50,098 nucleotides of DNA from NCBI GenBank assembly GCA_945906755.1, contig CAMDRJ010000004.1, positions 1 to 50,098 of the forward strand, read 5' to 3'. The notes beneath the pieces are model-generated. The model was not told the DNA's origin, searched no databases, and saw nothing but the letters and a program-made list of their open reading frames with translations. Position numbers and translations under genes: made by a program. This document shows positions 33,883-42,966 of the stretch, piece after piece (position 1 is the first letter of the stretch; every line of letters starts with the position of its first letter). The stretch is from Klebsiella pneumoniae. Its GTDB lineage: Bacteria; Pseudomonadota; Gammaproteobacteria; Burkholderiales; SG8-39.

Positions 33883-35330
33883 CAGTGACGATCCTCCACG
33901 ACCCAGGTATCTTTGCTGCCACCGCCCTGCGACGAATTAACCACGAGTGAACCTTCGCGCATCGCCACCCGCGTGAGCCCACCGGTCGTGACATGCAGAG
34001 CGCCCGCCTGCAATACGAACGGGCGCAAATCCAAGTGACGCGGCGCCACGCTGTCACCCGCAAATGTCGGGGCGGTCGACAAGGCGAGCGTGGGCTGCGC
34101 CATGTAATTCCGCGGATCGGCAAGGATGCGCTGCCGGTACGCTTCGCGTTCACTCACGCTGGCGCGCCCGCCGATCATGATGCCGTAGCCGCCCGATTCG
34201 TTGGCCGGCTTCACCACCAGCTTGTCGAGATTCGCGAGCACATATTCGCGGTCGCGCGGGTCCATGCAAAGATAGCTCGGCACGTTAGGGAGAATCGCAT
34301 CCTCGCCCAGGTAGTAGCGAATGATCTTCGGCACGAAGGTATAGACGACTTTGTCATCGGCGACGCCCGCGCCCGGTGCATTGGCGATGCCCACCTTGCC
34401 CGCGTGCCAGGCCCGCATCAATCCGCGCACGCCAAGCATCGAGTCGGCGCGAAACGCATCCGGATCAAGAAAATCATCATCGATGCGCCGATAGATCACG
34501 TCAACGCGGCCCGGACCGGCGATCGTCTTCATATAGACGCAATCGTCGTCGGCCACGAACAGGTCCGGCCCTTCGACCAATTCGGCGCCCATCTGTTGCG
34601 CGAGATAGCTGTGCTCGAAGTACGCCGAGTTATGGACACCCGGCGTCAGCACCGCGATCACCGGCCGTTCGCCGGGCGGTGGCGACAACGCGGCAAGCGT
34701 TTCATAGAGACGTGTCGTGTAGTCATCGACCGGCAGGATGTCGCACAGCTCAAACAGCTCGGGGAAAAGCCGCTTCATCAGCATGCGGTTCTCGAGCATG
34801 TACGAAACACCCGACGGGACCCGCAGATTGTCTTCCAGCACATAGACCGTGCCGTCGCGATCGCGCACCAGATCGGTGCCGCAGACATGCGCCCATACCC
34901 CGAAACGGGGCGTCTGACCGACGCATTGCGCACGAAAATTCTTCGAACTCGCCACCAGCTCGGCCGGAAAGAGGCCGTCTTTGACGATCGACTGCTTGTT
35001 GTAGAGATCGCTGATGAAGAGGTTGAGCGCGGTGAGGCGCTGTTTGAGGCCCGCCTCGATGCGACGCCACTCACTACTTGGCATCACCCGGGGAATGATA
35101 TCGAACGGCCAGGCGCGATCGATATTGGCGCCGTCGCTATAGACGGTAAACGTGATGCCCATCGTCATGATGGCGGCATCCACCGCAGCACGACGCCGAT
35201 TCAGTTCCGTGGCGTCAAGGCCCGCGAGATGGTCGATCAACGTCTTGGCCCACGGCCGCGGCGTACCCGTCCCGTCGATGAGCTCATCGTAGAAACCGGC
35301 CGAACGATAGGCACTGAAGTCGAGGTTCAT
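33882..35330 (-). CDS. circularly permuted type 2 ATP-grasp protein
   Basis: A 482-residue protein starting at ATG 35330 (MNLDFSAYRSAGFYDEL). Key blocks are MGITFTVYSDGANIDRAWPF, VLEDNLRVPSGVSYMLENR, LTPGVHNSAYFEHSYLAQQ, YRRIDDDFLDP, VVKPANESGGYGIMIGG and NSSQGGGSKDTWV. These make up the circularly permuted ATP-grasp fold (DUF404/DUF407), in which glutamate, asparagine and lysine residues bind Mg-ATP. It probably ligates an amino acid or peptide to a carboxylate through an acyl-phosphate. It is the first gene of the five-gene operon and is divergent from the trypsin-like peptidase gene at 35484, 153 bases away. Confidence 0.93.
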   Translation of the reverse strand: MNLDFSAYRSAGFYDELIDGTGTPRPWAKTLIDHLAGLDATELNRRRAAVDAAIMTMGITFTVYSDGANIDRAWPFDIIPRVMPSSEWRRIEAGLKQRLTALNLFISDLYNKQSIVKDGLFPAELVASSKNFRAQCVGQTPRFGVWAHVCGTDLVRDRDGTVYVLEDNLRVPSGVSYMLENRMLMKRLFPELFELCDILPVDDYTTRLYETLAALSPPPGERPVIAVLTPGVHNSAYFEHSYLAQQMGAELVEGPDLFVADDDCVYMKTIAGPGRVDVIYRRIDDDFLDPDAFRADSMLGVRGLMRAWHAGKVGIANAPGAGVADDKVVYTFVPKIIRYYLGEDAILPNVPSYLCMDPRDREYVLANLDKLVVKPANESGGYGIMIGGRASVSEREAYRQRILADPRNYMAQPTLALSTAPTFAGDSVAPRHLDLRPFVLQAGALHVTTGGLTRVAMREGSLVVNSSQGGGSKDTWVVEDRH

Positions 35331-35483
35331 AGGAAGGTTGGGTGATCGCTGCTTGATCCAAACAACACCCCTCGCAACGCAAGAACCGTGCAAGCAGGGC
35401 ATAGCCTACCCCAGAGCCGCCGACTTCACCGCGAATTTCAATCAAGCCGCCGGGAATCGCCAGCCGCCTGCTACGATGAATCC

Positions 35484-36215
35484 ATGTTCGAATCCCTGCT
35501 GCTCACCGCCACGCGGGTCTTGACCTTCGATGGACAGCGGCCGCTCACCAATGCGAGCGGTTTTTTCTTTGCGCGGGACAGCCGCCTGTTTCTGGTAACG
35601 AGCCGGCATGTCATGATCGACTTGCCAAGCAAGCACCTGCCGGATCGCATCGAGATCGAATTGCACACTGATCCGGGCAACCTGGGCGCCTCCATCGGTT
35701 TCTCAATTCCGCTGTATCAGGGCGGCAAGAGTATCTGGCGCCAAGGCGAGGATGCGGCCGGCGAGATCGATGTGGCGGTGATTGAACTGGAGCGGGCCGC
35801 GTTACCGCCGACCGCGGTCTATCGCGCCTTTACGCCCGCGCATCTGCATACCGCGTATGAACGCGCCGAGATCGGCAGCTCAATCCTGATGGTGGGCTTT
35901 CCGCTTGGCTTCCATGACACGCTCCATCACCTGCCGGTGGTGCGCCAGGCGATCATCGCTTCCTCGTTTGGTCTGCGCTTCCGCGGCCATGGCTATTTCC
36001 TCACCGATGCGCGGACACACCGCGGCACCAGTGGTGCACCGGTCGTGATGCGCATTGCTGCGCCAAATACCCCACCCGACGATCTACCCTGGATGCTGCT
36101 TGGCGTTCACTCGGCCAGGCTCGATGCCGGCACGCGCGACCTGGAGCAAGACGAGACGCTCGGGCTCAATTGCGCGTGGTATGCAGATATTCTGCTGACG
36201 CTCACCAGCGGCTGA
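35484..36215 (+). CDS. trypsin-like serine peptidase, cytoplasmic
   Basis: A 243-residue chymotrypsin-fold protein with the full catalytic triad: His42 in TSRHVM, Asp96 in EIDVAVIEL and Ser183 in RGTSGAPVV. The N-terminus (MFESLLLTATRVLTFDGQ) has no signal peptide, so it seems to act in the cytoplasm, which is unusual for this fold. ATG 35484 is the first sensible start. It is transcribed divergently from the ATP-grasp/alpha-E/transglutaminase operon. Since the NTN-hydrolase peptidase often found with such operons is not in the window, this protein is a candidate to process or remove the peptide product; that is inference. No PDZ domain is present. Confidence 0.85.
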   Translation: MFESLLLTATRVLTFDGQRPLTNASGFFFARDSRLFLVTSRHVMIDLPSKHLPDRIEIELHTDPGNLGASIGFSIPLYQGGKSIWRQGEDAAGEIDVAVIELERAALPPTAVYRAFTPAHLHTAYERAEIGSSILMVGFPLGFHDTLHHLPVVRQAIIASSFGLRFRGHGYFLTDARTHRGTSGAPVVMRIAAPNTPPDDLPWMLLGVHSARLDAGTRDLEQDETLGLNCAWYADILLTLTSG

Positions 36216-36269
36216 CGATCGGCTTGAATCGTTTAATCTAAACTATGGACTACCCATCAACCTTGGCGT

Positions 36270-36932
36270 GTGCGCGTGGAAGATCTTTCTCATCTATTCG
36301 AACTAAATCGCAAGTGGGCGAAATCCGTGCTCACGCAAGATCCGGATTTCTTCAACAAACTTTCCAAACAGCAAGCGCCGGAATATCTTTGGATCGGCTG
36401 CTCCGATAGCCGCGTGCCGGCCAACACGGTGGCCGGACTTCTGCCGGGCGAAGTATTCGTGCATCGCAATGTCGCCAATGTGGTGGTCCATAGCGACATG
36501 AACTGCCTCTCGGTCGTGCAGTTCGCAGTGGACGTTCTCAAGGTGCGCCATATCATCGTGTGCGGGCACTATGGCTGCAGCGGCGTCAAGGCGGCACTGC
36601 AACGCCAGCGGATCGGCATATCCGACAATTGGCTGCGGTATGTTCATGACGTGGAAGAAAAGCATGTTTCATATCTTGGCGCGCTCGCAGACACCGCACA
36701 ACACGACCGGCTGTGCGAGTTGAACGTGATCGAACAGGTTGCCCATGTGTGCGAGACTTCCATCGTGCAGGATGCCTGGGCGCGTGATCAGCCATTGACC
36801 GTGCATGGTTTCATCTACGGCATCAACGATGGCCTCTTGCGCGACCTCGCCATGACGGTCGGCCATCACACGCAAACGAAAGCGCGCTACGCATCGGCGG
36901 TCGCGGCGTTGAAGCTTGGCGGAGGTAGTTGA
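36270..36932 (+). CDS. can: beta-class carbonic anhydrase
   Basis: A 220-residue enzyme, the length of E. coli Can. Zinc ligands are Cys44 (IGCSDSRVP), His100 and Cys103 (CGHYGCSG), with the Asp46-Arg48 dyad next to the first cysteine. HRNVANVVVHSDMNCLSVVQFAVDVL is nearly family consensus. It interconverts CO2 and bicarbonate, supplying bicarbonate for carboxylations. The start is a GTG at 36270; a GTG two codons on (36276) is an alternative and neither has a strong ribosome site. Confidence 0.95.
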   Translation: MRVEDLSHLFELNRKWAKSVLTQDPDFFNKLSKQQAPEYLWIGCSDSRVPANTVAGLLPGEVFVHRNVANVVVHSDMNCLSVVQFAVDVLKVRHIIVCGHYGCSGVKAALQRQRIGISDNWLRYVHDVEEKHVSYLGALADTAQHDRLCELNVIEQVAHVCETSIVQDAWARDQPLTVHGFIYGINDGLLRDLAMTVGHHTQTKARYASAVAALKLGGGS

Positions 36933-37004
36933 GACGTCCAAGCAGTCAGCCCGGCACGCGCAGTACCAACAAGATCAACAACGACATCGAAAGGGAGCCA
37001 AGCC

Positions 37005-38195
37005 ATGACCACCAATAACAATGTCTCTTGGACGCGTGAGGATTGTGTCGCGCGCGCCACCAAGCTGATTCCAGTGCTGCGCGAGCGCGCACGGGCCGGC
37101 AACGAAGCCATGTGCCAACCCAAGAACACGATCCAGGACTACTGGGATTCGAACCTCTGGTACATGCTGAAGCCGCGCAAATTCGGCGGGCCGGAATTAC
37201 CGCCTGATTTCATGTTCGACGTGGCGGCCGAACTCGGGCGCGGCGACGGCTCGGCCGCATGGGTGTTCGCGTTGATGAGCATTCACGATCTCTTCATGGC
37301 GTACTATCCGCTCGAAGCGCAGCAAGAGTATTGGGCAAAACCGACGCTTTCATCATCGAGTTTCACACCGGGCGGCAAAGCAACCGCGGCGAGCGGCGGC
37401 TTTCGCGTCACCGGCAAGTGGCAGTTCTCATCGGGCATCGATCACGCCGATTGGGTGTTGCTAGGCGCGGTATGCGGCATGATCAGCACCGATCCGCCGA
37501 TTCCGGATATGCGCTTTTTCATGTTCCCGCGTAAAGACGTCACGATCATCGAGGATTGGCAGGTGCTTGGCTTGCGCGGCACCGGCTCCAAAAGCTGCGC
37601 GGTCGATGACGTCTTCGTGCCTGCGCACCGGGTGCTCGTGCTCACGGGCATCAGCGAAGGCACGTCACCGGGCAGCCATATCCATCCATCGCCGCTCTAC
37701 CGTGCGCCGGTCTGGTCGATTTTCCCGTTCACCATCTCGTCCTCGGCGTCCGGCATTGCGCGCGGCGCGTTCGAGGTGTTCCTCGACGAAATGAAAAGCC
37801 GCGAGACCCATTTCGACCATGCACCGATGGCGAAGAAGGCACCCACCGCGATGCGTGTCTCGGAAGCAGGCGCGCTGGCCGATGCATCGAGCCTGCTCTA
37901 CAACCGCTCGCTGCGTGAAACCATGGACAAAATCTATGCGGGGGAAACGCTGACGATCCAACATCGTGTGCGCAGCCGCCGTGACCAGGCCTACTCCGTG
38001 CATATGGCGAAGAATGCCGCCGAGATCCTGCTGAATGGCCAGGGCGGCAAAGGCTTGCATGAGTCCAATCCGGTGCAGCGCGCGTTTCGTGATCTCGAAG
38101 CGATCAAGGCGCATATCGTCGGCAACTGGGATATGCCGGCGCTCAACTACGGGACGGTGATGCTGGGCGGAGCACCGACGGATTTCTTCTTCTAA
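37005..38195 (+). CDS. acyl-CoA dehydrogenase-fold flavin monooxygenase (group D-like)
   Basis: A 396-residue protein with an acyl-CoA dehydrogenase fold: N-terminal helices, a middle barrel (GGFRVTGKWQFSSGIDHADWVLLGA, LGLRGTGSKSCAVDDVFVPAHRVL) and a C-terminal four-helix bundle. The usual catalytic glutamate of acyl-CoA dehydrogenases is not evident, and the overall pattern resembles HsaA/HpaB-type oxygenases that use reduced flavin to hydroxylate phenols. An AAGGGAG box precedes the ATG. No flavin reductase gene is adjacent, and the substrate is unknown. Its stop codon directly abuts the convergent TauD-like gene. Confidence 0.82.
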   Translation: MTTNNNVSWTREDCVARATKLIPVLRERARAGNEAMCQPKNTIQDYWDSNLWYMLKPRKFGGPELPPDFMFDVAAELGRGDGSAAWVFALMSIHDLFMAYYPLEAQQEYWAKPTLSSSSFTPGGKATAASGGFRVTGKWQFSSGIDHADWVLLGAVCGMISTDPPIPDMRFFMFPRKDVTIIEDWQVLGLRGTGSKSCAVDDVFVPAHRVLVLTGISEGTSPGSHIHPSPLYRAPVWSIFPFTISSSASGIARGAFEVFLDEMKSRETHFDHAPMAKKAPTAMRVSEAGALADASSLLYNRSLRETMDKIYAGETLTIQHRVRSRRDQAYSVHMAKNAAEILLNGQGGKGLHESNPVQRAFRDLEAIKAHIVGNWDMPALNYGTVMLGGAPTDFFF

Positions 38196-39086
38196 TCAAG
38201 GCGCCTGCTCGAGGCTCGACACCACGTTGGTGAGCGTGGTGCGCCGCATATCGCGCACTTCAAGCGGGTTGTAGCGGCGCGCGCGATGCATGGTGACGCG
38301 GTTGTCCCACATCACGAGATCCCATTGCCGCCAGACGTGCGCATACACGAATTGGCGCTGCGTCGCATGCTCGGTGAGATCGCGCAGAAACGCGCGCGCC
38401 TCGGGCATCGGCATGCCTTCGATCGCGCCCGCATGGCTTGCCAGATAGAGCGATAAACGACCGGTGTTCGGATGACGCCGCACCAGACGTTGCCGCACCG
38501 GCGCCCATTTCATGCGCTCGGCTGCGGTGAAATCATCAAAGCCCAGCACACCGCGCGAATAGAGTTGGCTGTGCAGACAGATGAGCTCATGCACCTCACG
38601 CTTCATCGCGTCATCCAATGCATCATAGGCCGCACGCATATCGGCAAACTCAGTGTTGCCGCCTGCGACCGGGATCTTGCGCGCCGACAGCAATGAATAC
38701 TTGGCCGGCACGTCCTTGAACGAGCTATCGGAATGCCACAGCATGTTGCCAAGCCCAAATAAACGCCGCCGGTCATCGCGCGGCAGCACCTCGCCGTACT
38801 TGTCGAGATTGGAGATGTCGTTGAGGTCCATGCTCACCCGCCGGTCTTCCGGTGCCTGGATATCACCGGTGGCCTGCTCGAGCGGTCCGAGCTGACGGCT
38901 GAACGCGACCTGTTGTTCGTCTTCAAGATGTTGATCATGAAAGACGAGCACGCCGAACTGGTCCATGCCGGTGTGAATCGCGGCCACTTCTACATCCGAA
39001 AGACGCCGCGTCAAATCGATACCGAATACTTCCGCGGCGAAGAATGGGCGGTTGGTCGCGTCGAGCGGTTGGATGGCAATGCGCAT
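38196..39086 (-). CDS. TauD/TfdA-family Fe(II)/2-oxoglutarate dioxygenase (paralogue)
   Basis: A 296-residue enzyme of the same length as the one at 5283-6173. The iron ligands are His118 and Asp120 in MLWHSDSSF and His267 in TMHRARRY; an arginine pair for 2-oxoglutarate lies in MRRTTL. Shared blocks such as TEFADMRAAYDALD, LYLASHA and HATQRQFVYAHVWR show that the two are paralogues, though the N-terminal 90 residues are less alike. The substrate is unknown. The gene converges on the monooxygenase gene with no base between the two stop codons. Confidence 0.88.
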   Translation of the reverse strand: MRIAIQPLDATNRPFFAAEVFGIDLTRRLSDVEVAAIHTGMDQFGVLVFHDQHLEDEQQVAFSRQLGPLEQATGDIQAPEDRRVSMDLNDISNLDKYGEVLPRDDRRRLFGLGNMLWHSDSSFKDVPAKYSLLSARKIPVAGGNTEFADMRAAYDALDDAMKREVHELICLHSQLYSRGVLGFDDFTAAERMKWAPVRQRLVRRHPNTGRLSLYLASHAGAIEGMPMPEARAFLRDLTEHATQRQFVYAHVWRQWDLVMWDNRVTMHRARRYNPLEVRDMRRTTLTNVVSSLEQAP

Positions 39087-39183
39087 GATTGGCTCACGGT
39101 CCTCGGCAATACGCCATTTTCACGCACATTCGGGTATTGAGGTGGCGGGCGATGTTCCGCTGCGATGTGTGGACGCAGACGGC

Positions 39184-40137
39184 TCAGGTCAATAACGCTA
39201 CGGCGCCGGAGAAAGTCAAAAATGCGAGCGTCGTCGACATGAGGATGATGCGTGCGATTCGTCCGCTGTCGGCATTGAAGCGCTCTGCGAGCATCGCTAC
39301 GTTGCTTGCGCTCGGCAACGCCGCCACCAGCACCATGACGGTCAATGCGAACGGATCAAGCGGGACACCCACGCGTATCGACACCATCCCCACCAGCCAT
39401 AACAGCACCGGATGCAGGAGAAGCTTCATCAAGGCGATCGGCACGGTGTCCCACGACGATACCTTTACGCCACCCGCCGACATGGAACGCGCCAGCACCG
39501 CACCAATGGTGAACAACGCGACCGGTGAGGCCGCATCAGCCATCAGGCCGACCGTCTCACCGACCGGTGTCGGCAGCGTAAAACCAAACGCGGAAGACGC
39601 CGCACCGGCAACGATGGCCCACGGCATCGGGTTGGTCAGCACGCCATTGAGCGCGTTGCGCGCCGCGGTGCGCGCACCATGCGCCTCGGCACTCGCCCAT
39701 TGCGATAGCGCAATACAGAGCGAGCTCGTGACAATCAAATCAACCAAGATAGTAGCGATGGCCGGCCCAGCTGCGGCGGCACCCAGCAGCGCGACCAATA
39801 ACGGCACGCCCATGTAGCCTGTGTTCGGGAAGGTGCCGACCAATGCACCGAATGCGGCGTTATTCCAATCGGTGCCTCGGCCGCGTGACCAAAGCACCAC
39901 CGCGCCAACCATCAGCAGCGCGCAAACCAAATGCACGCTCATCACGCTCAGGTCGAGCGATGCGCCAATCGGCGTCGTCGCACCGAAGCGATACAACAGA
40001 CAGGGCAGCGCGAAGAACAGCACGAAACCATTCAAACCCGGGATCGCTGCTTCGGGCAACCAGCGACGATGCACCGCCAGATAGCCGCAACCGACCAGCG
40101 CGAAGAACGGAAAGGTTACGAGGAGTATTTGCAGCAC
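39184..40137 (-). CDS. AEC-family (auxin efflux carrier type) transporter
   Basis: A 317-residue inner-membrane protein with about ten hydrophobic helices, beginning MLQILLVTFPFFALVGCGYLAV. Motifs LNGFVLFFALPCLLY and FGALVGTFPNTGYMGVPLL are typical of the AEC family, which includes bacterial malate/malonate carriers. GTG 40137 is the start and has only a weak ribosome site. A substrate cannot be assigned. It is downstream of a Bug receptor gene on the same strand (gap 129 bases), so both could serve carboxylate uptake, but AEC proteins are not known partners of Bug receptors. Confidence 0.88.
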   Translation of the reverse strand: MLQILLVTFPFFALVGCGYLAVHRRWLPEAAIPGLNGFVLFFALPCLLYRFGATTPIGASLDLSVMSVHLVCALLMVGAVVLWSRGRGTDWNNAAFGALVGTFPNTGYMGVPLLVALLGAAAAGPAIATILVDLIVTSSLCIALSQWASAEAHGARTAARNALNGVLTNPMPWAIVAGAASSAFGFTLPTPVGETVGLMADAASPVALFTIGAVLARSMSAGGVKVSSWDTVPIALMKLLLHPVLLWLVGMVSIRVGVPLDPFALTVMVLVAALPSASNVAMLAERFNADSGRIARIILMSTTLAFLTFSGAVALLT

Positions 40138-40266
40138 GAGAAACGGGAATCAGGAACGGTGATTCGAGCCGCCAGCGCGGCCAGGCCCATCGCAATCAAG
40201 TCTACTTGGTACCATGATCCGGCGCCCGTTCGGAAAAGCGGATTCTGCGCGATGATCGCAAACGCT

Positions 40267-41289
40267 TCAGTCAACCTTTGCCCCCGATGACTCCACGACC
40301 TTGCGCCACTTGGCCGATTCCGCCGCGACGAATCGCTTGAACTCCGCGGGCGAATTCGGCGTGACGACGAGCCCAAGATTATCGAGGCGCTCAAGAACCG
40401 TTGTGTTGCGCAGTGCTTTCGTGAATTCGGCGTTCAGCTTGTCGATCACCATCGCAGGTGTCGCAATCGGCGCCACGAACCCGTACCAAACACCCGCCTC
40501 AAAACCCGGCAGTCCCGATTCATGCGCCGTCGGAATATCGAGCGCCTGTCGATGCCGCGTTCTCGCGGTGAGTGCAATCGCGTGCAACCGACCGGCGCGT
40601 ACATGCTGGATGGCATTCGAGAAGTTGTCGCACATCAGCGGCACACGTCCGGCGATCACATCTTGCAGCGCGGGGGCGGGCCCCTTATAGGGAACGTGCA
40701 CCATCTCGATGCCGGCCGAGGTTTTCAGCAACTCGGCGCACAGGTGGTGCGTGCTGCCGTTGCCGCCTGAAGCAAAGTCGAGCGAATTGGGTTTGGCCTT
40801 GGCAAGCGCGATCAGCTCCGTCAAAGTTTTCGCCGGCACACTTGGATGGACGACCAAGATGTTGGGCGTCGAGGCAGCATTGATGATCGGTGCGAAGTCC
40901 TTGTCCGGGTCGTAGAGCGGCGTCTTATGCAACCACTGATGCACCGCGAGCACCGGCAAGGGCGCCATCATGATGAGATAACCATCAGCCGGCGCCTTCG
41001 CGACAAACGCCGCACCGATCGCACCGGTTACGCCGATCCGCTGGTTTTCGATCACTACCGGGACGCCCATCGATTGCGAAAGCAGCGGTGCGAGGGCGCG
41101 CGGTACGAGGTCAGCGGTGCTGCCAGGCGGAAACGGCACCAGGATCGAAATCTGACGCACCGGAAATTCCGTCTGCGCAAAACACACAGAGGATGCGATC
41201 ACCACCAGCGTGGCGGCTGCGATAGTGACGACTGACCGTACTGTTCGATCGAGGCGAGTCCTCAGCGCTTCAATAGTCTGTCCGCACAT
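40267..41289 (-). CDS. Bug-family (TctC-like) periplasmic solute receptor
   Basis: A 340-residue protein with a long n-region and a signal peptide ending SSVCFAQ. The mature part starts TEFPVRQISILVPFPPGSTAD, with ENQRIGVTGAIGAAFVA and ADGYLIMMAPLPVLA. The ATG at 41289 has GGAG at the right distance, so the long leader is probably real. It would deliver a carboxylate or related solute to a tripartite transporter encoded elsewhere. It lies between the AEC transporter and ureidoglycolate lyase genes on the same strand. Confidence 0.9.
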   Translation of the reverse strand: MCGQTIEALRTRLDRTVRSVVTIAAATLVVIASSVCFAQTEFPVRQISILVPFPPGSTADLVPRALAPLLSQSMGVPVVIENQRIGVTGAIGAAFVAKAPADGYLIMMAPLPVLAVHQWLHKTPLYDPDKDFAPIINAASTPNILVVHPSVPAKTLTELIALAKAKPNSLDFASGGNGSTHHLCAELLKTSAGIEMVHVPYKGPAPALQDVIAGRVPLMCDNFSNAIQHVRAGRLHAIALTARTRHRQALDIPTAHESGLPGFEAGVWYGFVAPIATPAMVIDKLNAEFTKALRNTTVLERLDNLGLVVTPNSPAEFKRFVAAESAKWRKVVESSGAKVD

Positions 41290-41349
41290 GATCTGCTCCG
41301 CAGGGTGGTTGACGGTTCAATACTATGACGGCGCCGAAAACTTTGGGAA

Positions 41350-41829
41350 TCAGCGTGCAACGACGACATTGAAGGGCGATGCCAGCGTCACAAGTTCTTC
41401 ATCCGCCTGGGTGCCGTCCCGCCACATGAACACGGCAAAGCGCGCTGGGCGATCAAGTACTGTGAGTCCATGATGCCAGGTGCCCATATGGTAGGTGACG
41501 CATTGCTCCGGCCCTGCCACGAACGCCACCGCGCGCGCGGCATCGGGACCGCCTTGCGGCAATGAGGGTGCGACGATGATCAACCAGCGGGACACCTCGA
41601 TCGGCACGAAACTTTGCGATGAGAATTCGTGGCGCTCCAAGATGGTCGCTGCGAACGGCAACGCGCGCGCCGGACTCGCATGCATGACCGAGAGGCTGGG
41701 CCATGCGCCGGCGCGGCCGTTTTTGAGACTCTCATCGAAATAGCCACGACCCGGTTCGGCGGGCGGTGCGAGCACTTCACCGTATGGGGCAAAGGCGGCT
41801 GCGTTCAAGGGTTGGGCGATGATGGGCAT
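41350..41829 (-). CDS. allA: ureidoglycolate lyase
   Basis: A 159-residue cupin-like protein with the hallmarks of AllA: LNAAAFAPYGEVL at the start, ERHEFSSQSFVPIEVSRW in the middle and CVTYHMGTWHHGLTVLDRPARFAVFMW near the end. It splits ureidoglycolate into glyoxylate and urea, the last step of one allantoin degradation route. No other purine-catabolism gene is in the window, so it may work on another substrate or with genes elsewhere. It is divergent from glucokinase and 60 bases upstream of a Bug receptor gene. Confidence 0.9.
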   Translation of the reverse strand: MPIIAQPLNAAAFAPYGEVLAPPAEPGRGYFDESLKNGRAGAWPSLSVMHASPARALPFAATILERHEFSSQSFVPIEVSRWLIIVAPSLPQGGPDAARAVAFVAGPEQCVTYHMGTWHHGLTVLDRPARFAVFMWRDGTQADEELVTLASPFNVVVAR

Positions 41830-41982
41830 GATGATCTTTCAAACGATTTGAGCCGTGACAGCGCCAGCACAGGTCCAGGCGTTTGGACAGAACAGCACAT
41901 TACCAGAGGCGCATCGGCATACTGCATTGACTAACGCTTGCACCCGGTGCATCGTCGGCCTCGTCAAAACTTCGAGTCGATC

Positions 41983-42957
41983 ATGATCCTCGCTGGCGAT
42001 ATCGGCGGCACCTCCACCCGCCTTGCGTTGTTTGAACAATCCGGTGATCGCGAGCGCATCATCATCGAGAAGGTCTATTCGTCGCCGGCCCATGCGGGGC
42101 TCGAAGAAATCGTTCGTAAGTTCATCACGGAACATCCGTCCAACATTACGGCCGCCGCATTTGGCATCGCCGGACCAGTGCGCAATGGGCGGGTACAAAC
42201 ACCTAACCTCGCGTGGATCGTCGATAGCGTGGTGGTCGCGCGCGCGTTGGAGCTCGAAAGCGTCCGGCTCCTTAACGACCTCGAAGCCAATGCATGGGGC
42301 ATCGCGGCGCTGGCCGATAGTGATTTCGTGACCTTGCAAGCCGGTACGCCGGGTGTCACCGGCAATCAGGCGGTCATCGCCGCTGGGACCGGGCTTGGCC
42401 AAGCCGGTCTCTATTGGGATGGCGCGCAGCACCGGCCGTTCGCCACCGAAGGGGGACATGGCGATTTCGCACCGCGCGATGACACGGAAATGCGCGTGCT
42501 GGCTTTTCTTCTCAAAGACTACGATCGCGTGAGCGTCGAGCGGCTGATCTCGGGGCCGGGATTGCACAATATCTTTCGCGCATTGCAAGGCATCGCGGGT
42601 CGATCAGCCGATGCCGCCCTCGACGCATTGCTCGCTGGCGACGATCCGGCCGCGGCGATATCCCGCGCCGCCCTCTCGAACAGTCATCCGATCGCGGTGC
42701 AGGCGCTCGATCTCTTCGTGCGGCTCTATGGCGCGGAAGCCGGCAACCTCGCACTGAAAATGATGGCGACCGGTGGCGTGTTCATCGGCGGTGGCATTGC
42801 ACCGCGCATCATCGGGAAAATGACCGGCGGACCCTTCATCGAAGCGTTTCTTGCCAAGGGGCGCATGCGAGCGCTCATGGAAGCGATGCCGGTGAAAGTC
42901 ATTCTCAATGACAAGGCCGCCTTGTTGGGCGCGGCGCGCTTCGCTGCAACGACTTGA
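41983..42957 (+). CDS. glk: glucokinase
   Basis: A 324-residue hexokinase-fold protein starting at ATG 41983. The phosphate-binding motif GDIGGTSTRLALF is at the N-terminus, FGIAGPVRNGR and LLNDLEANAWGI follow, EGGHGDFAPRDDTE contains the glucose-binding residues and GGVFIGGGIAPRI the adenosine-binding motif. It phosphorylates glucose with ATP in the cytoplasm. A fragment of a glycogen branching enzyme gene lies directly downstream on the opposite strand, suggesting that this was once part of a glycogen/glucan gene group. Confidence 0.93.
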   Translation: MILAGDIGGTSTRLALFEQSGDRERIIIEKVYSSPAHAGLEEIVRKFITEHPSNITAAAFGIAGPVRNGRVQTPNLAWIVDSVVVARALELESVRLLNDLEANAWGIAALADSDFVTLQAGTPGVTGNQAVIAAGTGLGQAGLYWDGAQHRPFATEGGHGDFAPRDDTEMRVLAFLLKDYDRVSVERLISGPGLHNIFRALQGIAGRSADAALDALLAGDDPAAAISRAALSNSHPIAVQALDLFVRLYGAEAGNLALKMMATGGVFIGGGIAPRIIGKMTGGPFIEAFLAKGRMRALMEAMPVKVILNDKAALLGAARFAATT

Positions 42958-42966
42958 CTTACCCGA

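Noticed and set aside
33993-35345. Long open frame of 450 codons on the plus strand
   Set aside because: It is antisense to the circularly permuted ATP-grasp gene, has histidine/arginine-rich low-complexity composition and no family motif. It is a shadow frame of GC-rich coding DNA.
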